The position numbers and the translations under genes were made by a program. A stretch of 64,000 nucleotides of DNA, taken from the NCBI GenBank assembly GCA_904394705.1, contig CAJFNJ010000039.1:1-64000 (forward strand), written 5' to 3'. Below are positions 15,492 through 24,162 of the stretch, one piece after another. This stretch comes from Avimicrobium caecorum. Lineage in GTDB: Bacteria > Bacillota > Clostridia > Oscillospirales > Ruminococcaceae. Positions within the stretch are counted from its first letter, which is position 1. Each line of letters opens with the position of its first letter. Under the pieces are notes generated by a model that saw only the letters and a list, made by a program, of their open reading frames with translations, did not search any database and was not told the DNA's origin.

Positions 15492-16940
15492 ATGGAATAT
15501 GTAATCAAAAACCGTGAACCGGCGGATGTGCTCCGGTATTTTGAGGAGATCAGCGCCATTCCCCGTGGTTCGGGCAATGAGAAGGCGATCGGTGAATATC
15601 TGCTGGACTTTGCTGCCAAGCTGGGGCTGGAAGCCAGAATGGATGACCTCTATAACGTGGTGATCAAGAAGCCGGCTTCTCCGGGCTGCGAACACCTCGA
15701 CCCGGTGATCCTCCAGGGCCATACCGATATGGTCTGCGAGAAGAACAAGAATGTGGAGCATGACTTCACCAAGGACGGCATCAAGCTGGTTGTGGACGGC
15801 GATATTCTGCGGGCAGACGGTACCACCCTGGGTGCGGACAACGGTCAGGCTGTGGCCTGCATGATGGCCTTCCTGGCCCGGAAGGATATGAAGCATCCGC
15901 CGCTGGAGTGCGTATTCACCTCCCAGGAGGAAGTGGGCCTCATCGGCGCCATCGGCTTCGACCCCTATGACCTCAAGGGTACCCGCATGATCAATATGGA
16001 CTGCGGCCCGGAGGGTGTCTGCGTGGCTGGTTCCGCCGGCGGCACCACCATCGACATCTATAAGACTGTCAAGCGTGTGCCCTTCGCCGGAGAAGCGGTA
16101 TCCCTCAAGGTGCGCGGCCTCAAGGGCGGTCACTCGGGCGGCGACATCGACAAGGAGCGCGGCAATGCCAACAAGATTGCAGCCCGTGTGCTGTATGCCA
16201 TCGCCAAGGAGATGAAGGTGAACCTGGTATCCATGGACGGCGGCATGATGATGAACGCCATTCCCAGAGAGTGCGACGCTGTGGCAGCCGTAGCCGATGC
16301 CGCCAAGGCAGCTGAGATCGCTGCTGAGGTGGAAAAGAAGGTAAAGAGTGAGCTGGAATTCAGCGATCCCGGCCTGACCATCACACTGGAGCCTGCTGCA
16401 GCCCCGGCTGAGATGCTCTGCGATGAGGACAGCGATGCCTTCCTGAAGATGCTCTACCTGATGCCGGCTGGTCTGGTTGCCAAGAGCATGGCACTGGAGG
16501 GACTGACTGTTGCCTCCCAGAACCTGGCAGCTGTCAAGACCCAGGAGGACGGACGGCTGTATATCCTCTACTCGCTGCGCAGCTCGGTGAACTCCTTCCT
16601 GGACGACATGGGCGAGAAGATCGACCTGCTCTGCCATGTATTCGGTGCGGAAGCCATCTTCCGTCCCGGTTTCCCCACCTGGGAGTACACCGCCAAGAGC
16701 GAACTGCGGGATATGCTGGCAAAGGCCTACAAGGAGCTCACCGGCAAGGAGATGAAGGTGGAGGCTACCCACGGCGGTCTGGAAGGCGGCGCCTTCCTGT
16801 CCAAGATGCCGGGGCTGGACATTGCAGCCATCGGCTGTGATGCCACCGGTGCCCACACCCCTCAGGAGCAGCTGGATCTCAACTCCTACAAGCGCATGGT
16901 GGACCTGGTTGCCCGTGTGCTGGAAATGATGTGCGAATAA
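15492..16940 (+). CDS. pepD: Cytosol non-specific dipeptidase (aminoacyl-histidine dipeptidase), M20C
   Basis: 482 residues, the normal length for PepD. The two-zinc site is visible: LQGHTDMV (His and Asp), LGADNGQA (bridging Asp), SQEEVGLIGA (Glu pair), INMDCG (Asp) and the C-terminal THGGLEGG (His). The lid/dimerisation domain lies between about residues 190 and 400. It hydrolyses Xaa-His and other dipeptides in the cytoplasm. Start ATG 15492 follows AGGAGG by about 10 bases; the upstream in-frame extension lacks a ribosome binding site. Its own promoter and terminator make it monocistronic, next to other small-peptide genes. Confidence 0.95.
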   Translation: MEYVIKNREPADVLRYFEEISAIPRGSGNEKAIGEYLLDFAAKLGLEARMDDLYNVVIKKPASPGCEHLDPVILQGHTDMVCEKNKNVEHDFTKDGIKLVVDGDILRADGTTLGADNGQAVACMMAFLARKDMKHPPLECVFTSQEEVGLIGAIGFDPYDLKGTRMINMDCGPEGVCVAGSAGGTTIDIYKTVKRVPFAGEAVSLKVRGLKGGHSGGDIDKERGNANKIAARVLYAIAKEMKVNLVSMDGGMMMNAIPRECDAVAAVADAAKAAEIAAEVEKKVKSELEFSDPGLTITLEPAAAPAEMLCDEDSDAFLKMLYLMPAGLVAKSMALEGLTVASQNLAAVKTQEDGRLYILYSLRSSVNSFLDDMGEKIDLLCHVFGAEAIFRPGFPTWEYTAKSELRDMLAKAYKELTGKEMKVEATHGGLEGGAFLSKMPGLDIAAIGCDATGAHTPQEQLDLNSYKRMVDLVARVLEMMCE

Positions 16941-16956
16941 TCCATTGCGGATACAG

Positions 16957-16995
16957 AAAACAGGAGCGGTATTGAACCGTTCCTGCTTTTGTGTT
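16957..16995 (+). terminator. Terminator after pepD
   Basis: CAGGAGCGGT, loop ATTGA, ACCGTTCCTG, then CTTTTGTGTTTT. Confidence 0.8.
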
Positions 16996-17009
16996 TTGGG
17001 GAAAGCAGG

Positions 17010-17038
17010 TTGAATAACCCGGGCGGCTGTGGTAAACT
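17010..17038 (+). promoter_or_regulatory. Promoter of the RidA-family gene
   Basis: TTGAAT, 17-base spacer, TAAACT, about 43 bases before the start codon. Confidence 0.55.
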
Positions 17039-17081
17039 GGAGATACCAAAACCCGCAGAAGCGAAAGGAGAAGGAACCCCT

Positions 17082-17435
17082 ATGAAAATTGAGCGTTTTG
17101 ACTGCACCGGCCGGATGAGCCGTGTGGTAAAGTATGGTGATATGCTGTTCCTGAGCGGTGTGACTGCCGGTCAGGCCGGTGAGAGCGTGGAGGAGCAGAC
17201 CAAGGCTGTTCTGGCCCGCATCGAGGAGCTGCTGGAGCAGCATGGCTCGGATAAGGAGCATATCCTTTCCACCACCATCTACCTCAAGGACATCAGCGAT
17301 TTCGCCGGTATGAACAGTGTCTGGGACCCGTGGGTTGCCAAGGGCAATGAGCCGGCCCGTGCCTGTGTGGAAGCCGCTCTGGCTGCTCCCAGCATCAAGG
17401 TGGAGATGTCGGTAACTGCCGCTGTCAAGGACTGA
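17082..17435 (+). CDS. RidA/YjgF/YER057c-family protein
   Basis: 117 residues. Family positions are present: LFLSGVTAG near residue 22, EHILSTTIYLKDISDF near 64, and the conserved Arg in EPARACVEAAL near 93. RidA-type proteins hydrolyse reactive enamine/imine intermediates released by PLP enzymes. The sequence between the Arg and the C-terminus differs from classical RidA (no P-x-G-x-x-V-E-I run in its usual form), so it may belong to another Rid subgroup. ATG 17082 follows AAGGAGAAGG. It has its own promoter and a perfect palindromic terminator. Confidence 0.85.
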   Translation: MKIERFDCTGRMSRVVKYGDMLFLSGVTAGQAGESVEEQTKAVLARIEELLEQHGSDKEHILSTTIYLKDISDFAGMNSVWDPWVAKGNEPARACVEAALAAPSIKVEMSVTAAVKD

Positions 17436-17463
17436 GTGTCCCGCACCAAATGACCTGAAACAG

Positions 17464-17502
17464 AACAGGGACTGTCCCCATGGGGACAGTCCCTGTTTTT
17501 TT
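17464..17502 (+). terminator. Bidirectional terminator
   Basis: AACAGGGACTGTCCCC and its exact complement meet without a spacer at CATG, then seven T residues. It serves the RidA gene and, through the A/T flanks, perhaps the convergent lipoprotein gene. Confidence 0.92.
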
Positions 17503-17505
17503 GCG

Positions 17506-18117
17506 TTATTCGGCTGTATTGCCGGAGAGGAGCTCATCGGGGTTCCGGCTGAGCAGGGCCGTGATCTCCTCCAGGGCATCCACCGCCCCGGAGAATTTCC
17601 CCTGGGCCTGGGTGAGCAGTCCGGCGCCCTCCTGGGTGTCCAGTCCGGCGGCAAAGGCCTGTTCCACCAGGCTGGCGACTTCCTCCATGGTGGAGGCAGC
17701 TCCTTCCGCCAGCGGGACGATCTCCTCATAGCCCTCGGGCGGGGTCAGGGCAGCCATCTTCTCAAACTGCTCCTGCATCATCCGCATCACTTCCACCGAG
17801 CGCTGGGGAAAGAGCTCCGCCTCGGGCGAAAGCTGGCTGTACTGTTCCAGCGAACGGTTCATCTCATCGAGGATCATCTGCTGATCGAAGAGATAGCCGG
17901 TCACGGAAACCGTTTCCGGGGTGTCCGGCTCAGAGTCAGAACCGGATTCCGCTTCGGTTTCTATAGGCTGGGAGGATTCCTCCGGCAGCTGGGAAACTGT
18001 CTCGGAACCGGGTTCGGATACAGAGGGTTCTTCTGTTCCGGTGCAGCCGGCAAGCAGTCCCAGACAGAGAACAGCACACAGCAGGCAGCCGGAAACCTTG
18101 GTACGAAACTGGATCAC
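17506..18117 (-). CDS. Predicted lipoprotein of unknown function
   Basis: 203 residues. A lipoprotein signal (SGCLLCAVLCLGLLAGC) puts the lipidated Cys at residue 25. A Ser/Glu/Pro-rich linker to about residue 70 is followed by a helical domain of about 130 residues (MILDEMNRSLEQYSQLSPEA) with no motif I recognise. It would sit on the outer face of the membrane. The start overlaps the end of the AI-2E-type permease gene by four bases (ATGA), so the two are translationally coupled, and it is last in a three-gene minus-strand operon. Confidence 0.8.
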   Translation of the reverse strand: MIQFRTKVSGCLLCAVLCLGLLAGCTGTEEPSVSEPGSETVSQLPEESSQPIETEAESGSDSEPDTPETVSVTGYLFDQQMILDEMNRSLEQYSQLSPEAELFPQRSVEVMRMMQEQFEKMAALTPPEGYEEIVPLAEGAASTMEEVASLVEQAFAAGLDTQEGAGLLTQAQGKFSGAVDALEEITALLSRNPDELLSGNTAE

Positions 18118-19346
18118 TGGGGCTGTTCCGGCTCCTTTCCGAAGATCTCGGTCACCGAGTCATCCAGCACACAGCTGTCCCCTTCGCAGAGGTGTTCCTC
18201 GGGATTGTTGATCTGGCGGTTCTTGGCGAGCAGACGGCGGTGCGCCTGTTCCCGCACCAGCACATAGATCACGCTGAAGGTCGGGAGACCTGCCACCATG
18301 CCGGGGACCCCGAACAGGCTGCCGCCGACGATGATGGAGAACAGCACCCACACGCCGGATACGCCGATGCTGCTGCCCACGATCCGGGGTGCCATGATAT
18401 TGCCGTCCAACTGCTGGATGCAGACGATCAGGATAATGAACAGCACTGCCTTGATGGGATTGGAGAGGAGCAGGAGCACCACGCCGGGAATGGCGCCGAT
18501 GATGGGGCCGAAGTAGGGAATGATGTTGGTGACGCCGACGATCACCGACGAGAGCATGGCATAGGGCATATTCATCACGCTCATACCCAGGAAGCAGAGC
18601 AGTCCCACGATAGCCGAGTCGATGATCTGTCCGGTGAGGAAGCCGCCGAAGGAGCGGTTTGCCACATGGCCCACATGCATGATATAGTCAGCCCAGCGGT
18701 CCGGCAGGAAGGCATAGAGCATCTTCTTGAAGGTGCGGATCAGTTTATCCTTGCCGGTGAGCAGATAGATGGAGATAATCAGGCCGCTGAACACATTGTA
18801 GATGCTGGTGGCAGCGCCCATGGAGAAGTCCACCAGAGCCGGGAGCAGGGTGTTGAGGGTCTGGTAGATGCCGGCGAGCAGATCCTGCCAGTAGGTATTG
18901 AGTAGTCTGGCAATTTCACTGTTCAGCTGGAGCTGGGTGGATATTCTGGAAATCAGTGCGGTCATGTCACTGAGGTAGTCGTCCATATTGCTGCTGAAAG
19001 TTTCGATGGAAACGATCAGTTCCGGGATCACCGAGCTGACCAGCTTTCCCACAATGAAGAAGAGCAGGAAATAGACGCTCAGAATGGAGAGCACCCCGGA
19101 GATGGAACCGACTTTCTTTTCAGAGAGTCCGGCTTTTTGCAGAAGCGGGGTATAAACCCGGTGGTGGATCAGCTTATAGGGACGGTTGAGCACAAAGGCG
19201 ATGACCAGTGCGATGGTAAAGGGCATGATCACCGAAGTGATCCAGCTGATCTGATTGAGGATACGGTCCAGATGGGTCACAGCCAGAAAGACCGCACCGG
19301 CATAGGTAATCAGCAGAAGGTGGGGCTTGAGTTCCTTGGTGGACAT
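18114..19346 (-). CDS. AI-2E family transporter (YtvI/PerM-like permease)
   Basis: 410 residues with about seven to eight membrane helices. Family traits: LVIAFVLNRPYKLIHHRVY near residue 45, a long amphipathic extracytoplasmic helix region (about 95-165), and the conserved C-terminal NIIPYFGPIIGAIPGVVLLL. The family includes sodium/proton-linked exporters and the TqsA protein; the cargo here is unknown. A soluble tail of about 45 residues (QINNPEEHLCEGDS) follows. The start ATG at 19346 has AAAGGA at longer than usual spacing. It lies 43 bases after the amidotransferase-like gene and overlaps the lipoprotein gene by four bases. Confidence 0.88.
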   Translation of the reverse strand: MSTKELKPHLLLITYAGAVFLAVTHLDRILNQISWITSVIMPFTIALVIAFVLNRPYKLIHHRVYTPLLQKAGLSEKKVGSISGVLSILSVYFLLFFIVGKLVSSVIPELIVSIETFSSNMDDYLSDMTALISRISTQLQLNSEIARLLNTYWQDLLAGIYQTLNTLLPALVDFSMGAATSIYNVFSGLIISIYLLTGKDKLIRTFKKMLYAFLPDRWADYIMHVGHVANRSFGGFLTGQIIDSAIVGLLCFLGMSVMNMPYAMLSSVIVGVTNIIPYFGPIIGAIPGVVLLLLSNPIKAVLFIILIVCIQQLDGNIMAPRIVGSSIGVSGVWVLFSIIVGGSLFGVPGMVAGLPTFSVIYVLVREQAHRRLLAKNRQINNPEEHLCEGDSCVLDDSVTEIFGKEPEQPQ

Positions 19347-19389
19347 AGATGAATCATCATTCCTTTTCTGCGGCAGAAAAGCCGCTGGT

Positions 19390-20094
19390 TCAGTCGATGC
19401 AGGCCTCGACAAAAGCCTCGAAGATCTTGACGCTGTTGGCATCCTCCGGAGCCATGTGTTCCGGATGCCACTGTACGCCCCAGGCAAAGCGGCTGCCCGG
19501 CAGACAGATGCTTTCAATCAGACCGTCCGGCGAAGTTGCCATGACTGCCAGACTGGGAGCCAGTTCCCGGATGGCCTGATGGTGACGGGTATTGACGCCG
19601 ATGGTGGACTGTCCCAGCAGGGCATGGAGCGGACTGCCCGGAACCAGTTCCACAGAGTGGGTGGCGGCGCCATAGGGCTTGCCCTGGGAATGCTTGATCT
19701 CAGAGGGGCGCTGGCTGGGCAGATCCTGCCACAGGGTACCGCCCATCACCACATTGAAGAGCTGCAGGCCCCGGCAGATGCACAGCACCGGCTTTTTGGC
19801 AGCCAGTGCGGCACGCAGCAGACGAATCTCCAGTTCGTCCCGGACAGCAATGCTCTCGCCGCATACCGGCAGACGCTCGGCATGGTACCAGGAGGGATCA
19901 ATATCCTCACCGCCGGTGAAGATCAGTCCGTCACAGAGCTCCACCATCTGGTTGATCGACTCATCGTCATACTGGAACGGGAGCATCAGCGGCAGACCGC
20001 CTGCCTGCTGTACTGCTTGCATATAGTCCGGCAGCATCCAGTAGCTGTCCAGTTTTGTATCCATCAGAGGGGTGATTCCAATCACAGGTCGCAT
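19390..20094 (-). CDS. Class I glutamine amidotransferase-like hydrolase (PuuD, gamma-glutamyl-GABA hydrolase family)
   Basis: 234 residues of the peptidase C26 family. The nucleophile elbow is LCICRGLQ (Cys near residue 108), and the other catalytic residues lie in GVQWHPEH near the C-terminus. PVIGITP at the start and GGEDIDPSWY are family markers. It probably hydrolyses gamma-glutamyl amides, such as gamma-glutamyl-GABA in putrescine breakdown, though no other puu gene is present. Start ATG 20094 follows GGAAAGGAG; an in-frame extension of 27 codons upstream is rejected because it crosses this ribosome binding site. It is first in a minus-strand operon. Confidence 0.88.
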   Translation of the reverse strand: MRPVIGITPLMDTKLDSYWMLPDYMQAVQQAGGLPLMLPFQYDDESINQMVELCDGLIFTGGEDIDPSWYHAERLPVCGESIAVRDELEIRLLRAALAAKKPVLCICRGLQLFNVVMGGTLWQDLPSQRPSEIKHSQGKPYGAATHSVELVPGSPLHALLGQSTIGVNTRHHQAIRELAPSLAVMATSPDGLIESICLPGSRFAWGVQWHPEHMAPEDANSVKIFEAFVEACID

Positions 20095-20183
20095 GAGAAT
20101 AATCTCCTTTCCATTTGCCGAAGCATCACAGCTGTGGTTCACAGCGGAAGTTTGTCCCGGACTGTCCGGTTTCATTGTGTATT

Positions 20184-20213
20184 ATTATAGGACGAAAAGA
20201 CAGGGCAAGTCAA
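20184..20213 (-). promoter_or_regulatory. Promoter of the PuuD-like operon
   Basis: On the minus strand TTGACT, 18-base spacer, TATAAT. Confidence 0.7.
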
Positions 20214-20315
20214 TGAACAAACAGTGAAATACCTGTGTACGCACTGGCGCTTCGGGTGAAAGGGTGATATACTGGAACAGGATCTGATTCTGATATTTCC
20301 AAAGGAGAATGGCAA

Positions 20316-21017
20316 GTGAAATACCGATATATATTTGTGGATCTGGACAATACCCTGCTGGATTTTGAAGCGGCAGAGGAGTACTCCTTTTATTATACTG
20401 CCCAGAGCCGGGGGCTTTCTTTCGGGGAAGCGGAACTGGAGCGCTATCAGGCCATCAATGCCCCGCTGTGGAAGATGATGGAACGCCGGGAGATCACCAA
20501 GGATGCCCTGGTGGTGCGCCGGTTCCGGGAGCTGTTTGAGGAGCTGGGCATCACCGGCATCGACCCGGAGCAGTACAATGCCGACTACCTGAACAACCTG
20601 GCGCTCTGTACCCGCACCATTGACGGCGCCGAGGAGCTCTGCCGGTTTATCCATGAAAACGGCGTGCTCATCATCGCCACCAACGGCGTATCGGCCACTC
20701 AGCACCGGCGCATTGCGGCCTCGGGTCTGGAACCCTGGCTGGATAAAGTCGTGGTATCGGACGATGCCGGGGCAGAGAAGCCCGACCCCCGGTATTTTGA
20801 GCGGGTCTTTGCGGTGAGCGGCGCCGGGGATAAGAGCGAATGCATCATCATCGGAGATTCCCTCACCTCGGATATTAAAGGCGGACAGCAGTTCGGCATC
20901 GACACCTGCTGGTTCAATCCCAAGGGGAAGGCACTGCCGGAGGACATGCCCGCCCCCACCTATACTGTGTCCGGACTCAGCGAGTTTATTGATATACTGA
21001 ATGGAAAGGATCTGTAA
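20316..21017 (+). CDS. HAD-superfamily phosphatase, YjjG-like
   Basis: 233 residues. Motif I is FVDLDNTLLDF, motif II lies in IATNGVSATQ, the Lys in GAEKPDPRYF and motif IV is IIGDSLTSDI, all in the usual order for a type I capped HAD hydrolase. The DLDNTL variant with a helical cap resembles YjjG/YfnB, which dephosphorylate nucleotides, including non-canonical ones. Start is GTG with AAAGGAG upstream. It is the first of five closely packed genes (20316-24102). Confidence 0.85.
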   Translation: MKYRYIFVDLDNTLLDFEAAEEYSFYYTAQSRGLSFGEAELERYQAINAPLWKMMERREITKDALVVRRFRELFEELGITGIDPEQYNADYLNNLALCTRTIDGAEELCRFIHENGVLIIATNGVSATQHRRIAASGLEPWLDKVVVSDDAGAEKPDPRYFERVFAVSGAGDKSECIIIGDSLTSDIKGGQQFGIDTCWFNPKGKALPEDMPAPTYTVSGLSEFIDILNGKDL

Positions 21018-21020
21018 CAC

Positions 21021-21458
21021 ATGAGCGAGTATCGTAAGGAACTGGAAAAGTATCTGACCATGCCGAACGCGCACATCAACTGTGCGGAAAATACCTCCAT
21101 GGCGCTGACCGATGCCCTGGGGATCGGCGGCGGTCTGGAAGATGCCCGGTATATGGCGGCATTCGGCGGCGGTATGGGCTGCGGCAGCGTATGCGGAGCG
21201 CTCATCGGCGCTGAGAGCGCCCTGGGCCGGTACATGGTGAGCCGTCTGCCCGAGGGGAGCACCCCCATCGGCGACAGCTGCCCCGAACTGCGGGAACTGG
21301 CTGCCCAGTATCATGAGCGGTTCTGTCAGGAGTTCGGCAGTGAGTTCTGCCGGGAGCTCAAGGAGGGCTGGGTAAAGGGTCAGCCCGATGGCTGCAAGGA
21401 CCTGATGCGCCGTGCCTGTGACCTGATGGAGGAACTGCTGCGTGAGCGGGGACTGTGA
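21021..21458 (+). CDS. C_GCAxxG_C_C family redox-type protein
   Basis: 145 residues. The family Cys pattern is visible: NCAEN near residue 20, GGGMGCGSVCGAL (about 49-61), a Cys in GDSCPEL, then FCQEF, EFCREL, DGCKDL and RRACDL. The clustered Cys suggest redox or metal binding, but the biochemical role of the family is not established. It starts three bases after the HAD gene and overlaps the next gene by 17 bases, so co-translation is likely. Confidence 0.85.
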   Translation: MSEYRKELEKYLTMPNAHINCAENTSMALTDALGIGGGLEDARYMAAFGGGMGCGSVCGALIGAESALGRYMVSRLPEGSTPIGDSCPELRELAAQYHERFCQEFGSEFCRELKEGWVKGQPDGCKDLMRRACDLMEELLRERGL

Positions 21459-22155
21459 GTTCCGGTTCAGCACATTGAGTGAACGCACCCTGCACCGGGC
21501 GGTGAAGGACTATCTGGAACCGGACCGCCGGTATCAGGAGGTACCGGTGGCAGGGTTTGTGGCGGATATATTCCGGGGAGGACAGCTCCTGGAAGTGCAG
21601 ACCGGCAGTGTGACCCCGCTGGTGAAAAAGCTGCTGCGTCTGCCAAAGGAATATCCTGTGACCATTGTACTGCCCATTGTCCGGGAAAAGACCCTGGTCA
21701 CCCTGTCGGAAGAGGGGGAGCTGCTCTCCCGCCGTCGTTCCCCGAAGAAGGGCGGCTGGTGGGAGGCTTATTACCAGCTGCCCCGGCTGCTGCCGCTGGC
21801 AGAGCGTCCGGGTGTGCGGCTGCGGCTGATCCTGGTGGACGCCGACGAATACCGCACCGAAACCCCTTCCAAACGGGTGGGACGCTCCCTCTGCCGGCGG
21901 CTGGACCGGGTGCCCACCGCCTTTGGTGAGGAACTGGACCTGGCCTTCCCGGAGGAGCTTGGAGCACTGCTCCCGCCCGGACTGCCCGACCCGTTTACAC
22001 GGGAGGAACTGCGGAAGCTCACCCGGCTTTCGGTGCGGGGCATGAGCGGCGGGCTTTCGGCACTGATGAAGCTGGGAGCGGTGCGCCCGGCAGGCAAGGA
22101 CGGACGCAGGACACTGTATGAACGGGTGAATCCCCAAGGAGTGAAACAGCCATGA
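21442..22155 (+). CDS. Unknown protein with nuclease-like N-terminal pattern
   Basis: 237 residues, not recognised. Residues about 34-50 read VPVAGFVADIFRGGQLLEVQ. An Asp, then a strand with Glu-x-Gln, and the Lys pair in PLVKKLL, resembles the D...ExK/Q arrangement of PD-(D/E)xK nuclease folds. This is an inference from pattern only. The middle is basic (LSRRRSPKKGG), and the last 70 residues (FTREELRKLTRLSVRGMSGG) look like a winged-helix domain. GTG start inside the C_GCAxxG gene. Its stop overlaps the CCA-adding enzyme gene by four bases, so an RNA- or DNA-related task is conceivable. Confidence 0.65.
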   Translation: MSGDCEFRFSTLSERTLHRAVKDYLEPDRRYQEVPVAGFVADIFRGGQLLEVQTGSVTPLVKKLLRLPKEYPVTIVLPIVREKTLVTLSEEGELLSRRRSPKKGGWWEAYYQLPRLLPLAERPGVRLRLILVDADEYRTETPSKRVGRSLCRRLDRVPTAFGEELDLAFPEELGALLPPGLPDPFTREELRKLTRLSVRGMSGGLSALMKLGAVRPAGKDGRRTLYERVNPQGVKQP

Positions 22156-23432
22156 GAGAACCTCTGCCCCACTGGGTGACCGAAGCGATGCTGCGGCTGG
22201 AACAGAACGGTGAAGAGGCCTGGCTGGTGGGCGGCTGTGTCCGGGACCGGCTGCTGGGCCGTCCGGTGCATGACTATGACCTGACGGTATCCTGTCTGCC
22301 TGACCGCACCGCCTGGCTGTTCCGGGATCACCGGCTGGTGGAGGACGGGCGCAAACACGGCACCATCGGAGTGGTGACCGAGGGCGGTGTCCTGGAGATG
22401 ACCACCTTCCGCACTGACGGCGAGTACCGGGATCACCGCCACCCCGAATCGGTGCGGTTTGTGCCCGACCTCCGGGAGGATCTGGCCCGGCGGGATTTCA
22501 CAGTGAACGCCATGGCCCTGAGCTGCCGGGGCGAACTCCGGGACCCCTTCGGCGGACAGGCAGATCTTGCCGCCCGTCTGCTGCGCTGTGTGGGAGACCC
22601 CCACCGGCGGTTCCGGGAGGACGCCCTGCGCATCCTGCGGTGTGCCCGGTTTGCCTCGGAACTGGGGTTCCGGGTGGAGGAGGCCACCCTCCGGGCGGGC
22701 GAGGAACTCGCCGGGGAGGCGGCAGCTGTGTCCCGGGAGCGGATCACTGCCGAGTGGGAAAAATACCTCGCCGGACATCACTTTGCCGGGGCGCTGGAAC
22801 TGCTGCCCCTGTGGGAGGGCGTCTTCCCCGGCCTGGGGCGGCTCCCGGCAGCATGGAAAGAGGCCCTTTGCCAGGCACCTTCCCCGGAGAGCCGGGCCCT
22901 GCTGCTGGCAGGCGGACTCTGGGAAGTGCGGCATGGGTCAGCCCCCGGTGGGGCGGAGGACTGGGACGGAGCCATCCGGGAACTGTGCGCCCCACTGCGG
23001 CTGTCCGGAAACCGGGAGCGCCTCTTGCGGGAGGCGGCGGGCTGTCTGGCACTGCCCCCGGCGGAGTCGTTCCGGGAGGTGTGGCGGCTGTCGGCAGATG
23101 ATTCCCTCTCAGCTTACCGGGCCGCGCTGGAAGCCGCTGCGGCAGCGGACCCGGCCCGAAAGCAGGAGCTGGACTGGCTTTCCCGGGTGGAGAGCGGCGG
23201 TTACTGCCGCAGCCTGCGGGAGCTGGCGGTGTCCGGGCGGGAGCTGACTGCCCGGGGAATCCCGGCTGGCCCGGCACTGGGACAGCTTCTCCGGGAACTG
23301 CTGGAAGCGGTCATAGCGGGAGAAGCGGAGAATACTCCGGCGGCGCTGTTGGCGCTGGCGGAACAGAAGTGGAGGAACCAAGATGGACAAGCAGATGGAA
23401 GCGCTGGCCCAGGCAATGGCGCCGGGGCGTAA
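22152..23432 (+). CDS. cca: CCA tRNA nucleotidyltransferase
   Basis: 426 residues, class II. The head domain has AWLVGGCVRDRLLGR (about 23-37) and HDYDLTVS with the catalytic Asp pair, followed by KHGTIGVV and RDFTVNAMAL. The template helix region reads FREDALRILRCARFASELGF. The C-terminal third is helical and highly diverged, without an HD domain signature. It adds or repairs the 3' CCA of tRNA. ATGA overlap with the gene before and a 50-base overlap with the sirtuin gene after show tight packing. GC content is among the highest of the window. Confidence 0.93.
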   Translation: MREPLPHWVTEAMLRLEQNGEEAWLVGGCVRDRLLGRPVHDYDLTVSCLPDRTAWLFRDHRLVEDGRKHGTIGVVTEGGVLEMTTFRTDGEYRDHRHPESVRFVPDLREDLARRDFTVNAMALSCRGELRDPFGGQADLAARLLRCVGDPHRRFREDALRILRCARFASELGFRVEEATLRAGEELAGEAAAVSRERITAEWEKYLAGHHFAGALELLPLWEGVFPGLGRLPAAWKEALCQAPSPESRALLLAGGLWEVRHGSAPGGAEDWDGAIRELCAPLRLSGNRERLLREAAGCLALPPAESFREVWRLSADDSLSAYRAALEAAAAADPARKQELDWLSRVESGGYCRSLRELAVSGRELTARGIPAGPALGQLLRELLEAVIAGEAENTPAALLALAEQKWRNQDGQADGSAGPGNGAGA

Positions 23433-24102
23433 GACAGTCTTTTTCGGCGGCGCCGGAGTGAGCACCGAATCGGGCATCCCGGATTTCCGGAGCGCCGGCG
23501 GCATCTATGGGCGGCAGTATGCCTATCCGCCCGAGGTGATGGTGAGCCACAGCTTCTTCATGGCGCACCCGGACGAGTTCTATGAGTTCTACCGCCGGGA
23601 GATGGTCTGGCCCAGGGCGAAGCCCAACGCGGCCCATATCCGTCTGGCGGAGCTGGAAGCCGAGGGCCGTGTGACTGCGGTGGTCACCCAGAATATCGAC
23701 GGCCTGCACCAGATGGCGGGCAGCAAAAATGTGCTGGAACTGCATGGGAGCATCCACCGCAACCGCTGCATGCGCTGCGGACGGAAGTACGGTCTGGAGG
23801 CCATTCTCACCACCGACGGCGTGCCCCGGTGTGAATGCGGCGGCATTATCAAGCCGGAGGTTGTGCTCTATGAGGAGGAACTGGACCCCCGCACCCTGAC
23901 AGCGGCTGTGGATGCCATCTCCCAGGCGGATACCCTGCTCATCGCCGGGACCTCGCTGGCGGTCTATCCTGCCGCCGGGCTGATCCGGTACTTTGAGGGG
24001 GACTGTCTGGCGCTGGTGAACCTGTCGCCCACCCCCATGGACCAGAAGGCAGACCTTGTGATCCGGGGAAAGATCGGCGAAGTGCTCTCCCGGATTCAGT
24101 AG
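23383..24102 (+). CDS. cobB: NAD-dependent protein deacylase, sirtuin (CobB/SrtN type)
   Basis: 239 residues. NAD-binding GAGVSTESGIPDFRS (about 24-38), catalytic TQNIDGLHQMAG and ELHGSIHRNRC, and the zinc-binding Cys pairs CMRCG and CECGG are all present, followed by AGTSLAVYPAAG. Class U/III bacterial sirtuin; substrate acyl group not predictable. ATG 23383 has GGAGG nine bases upstream, inside the end of cca. Confidence 0.93.
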   Translation: MDKQMEALAQAMAPGRKTVFFGGAGVSTESGIPDFRSAGGIYGRQYAYPPEVMVSHSFFMAHPDEFYEFYRREMVWPRAKPNAAHIRLAELEAEGRVTAVVTQNIDGLHQMAGSKNVLELHGSIHRNRCMRCGRKYGLEAILTTDGVPRCECGGIIKPEVVLYEEELDPRTLTAAVDAISQADTLLIAGTSLAVYPAAGLIRYFEGDCLALVNLSPTPMDQKADLVIRGKIGEVLSRIQ

Positions 24103-24110
24103 AAACGATA

Positions 24111-24147
24111 AAAGCCCTTCTCCCATTTGCGGGAGGAGGGCTTTTTT
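24111..24147 (+). terminator. Terminator of the HAD-to-sirtuin operon
   Basis: AAAGCCCTTCTCCC, loop ATTTGC, GGGAGGAGGGCTTT and a T run. Confidence 0.9.
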
Positions 24148-24162
24148 GGATGCGGGCGGCAT

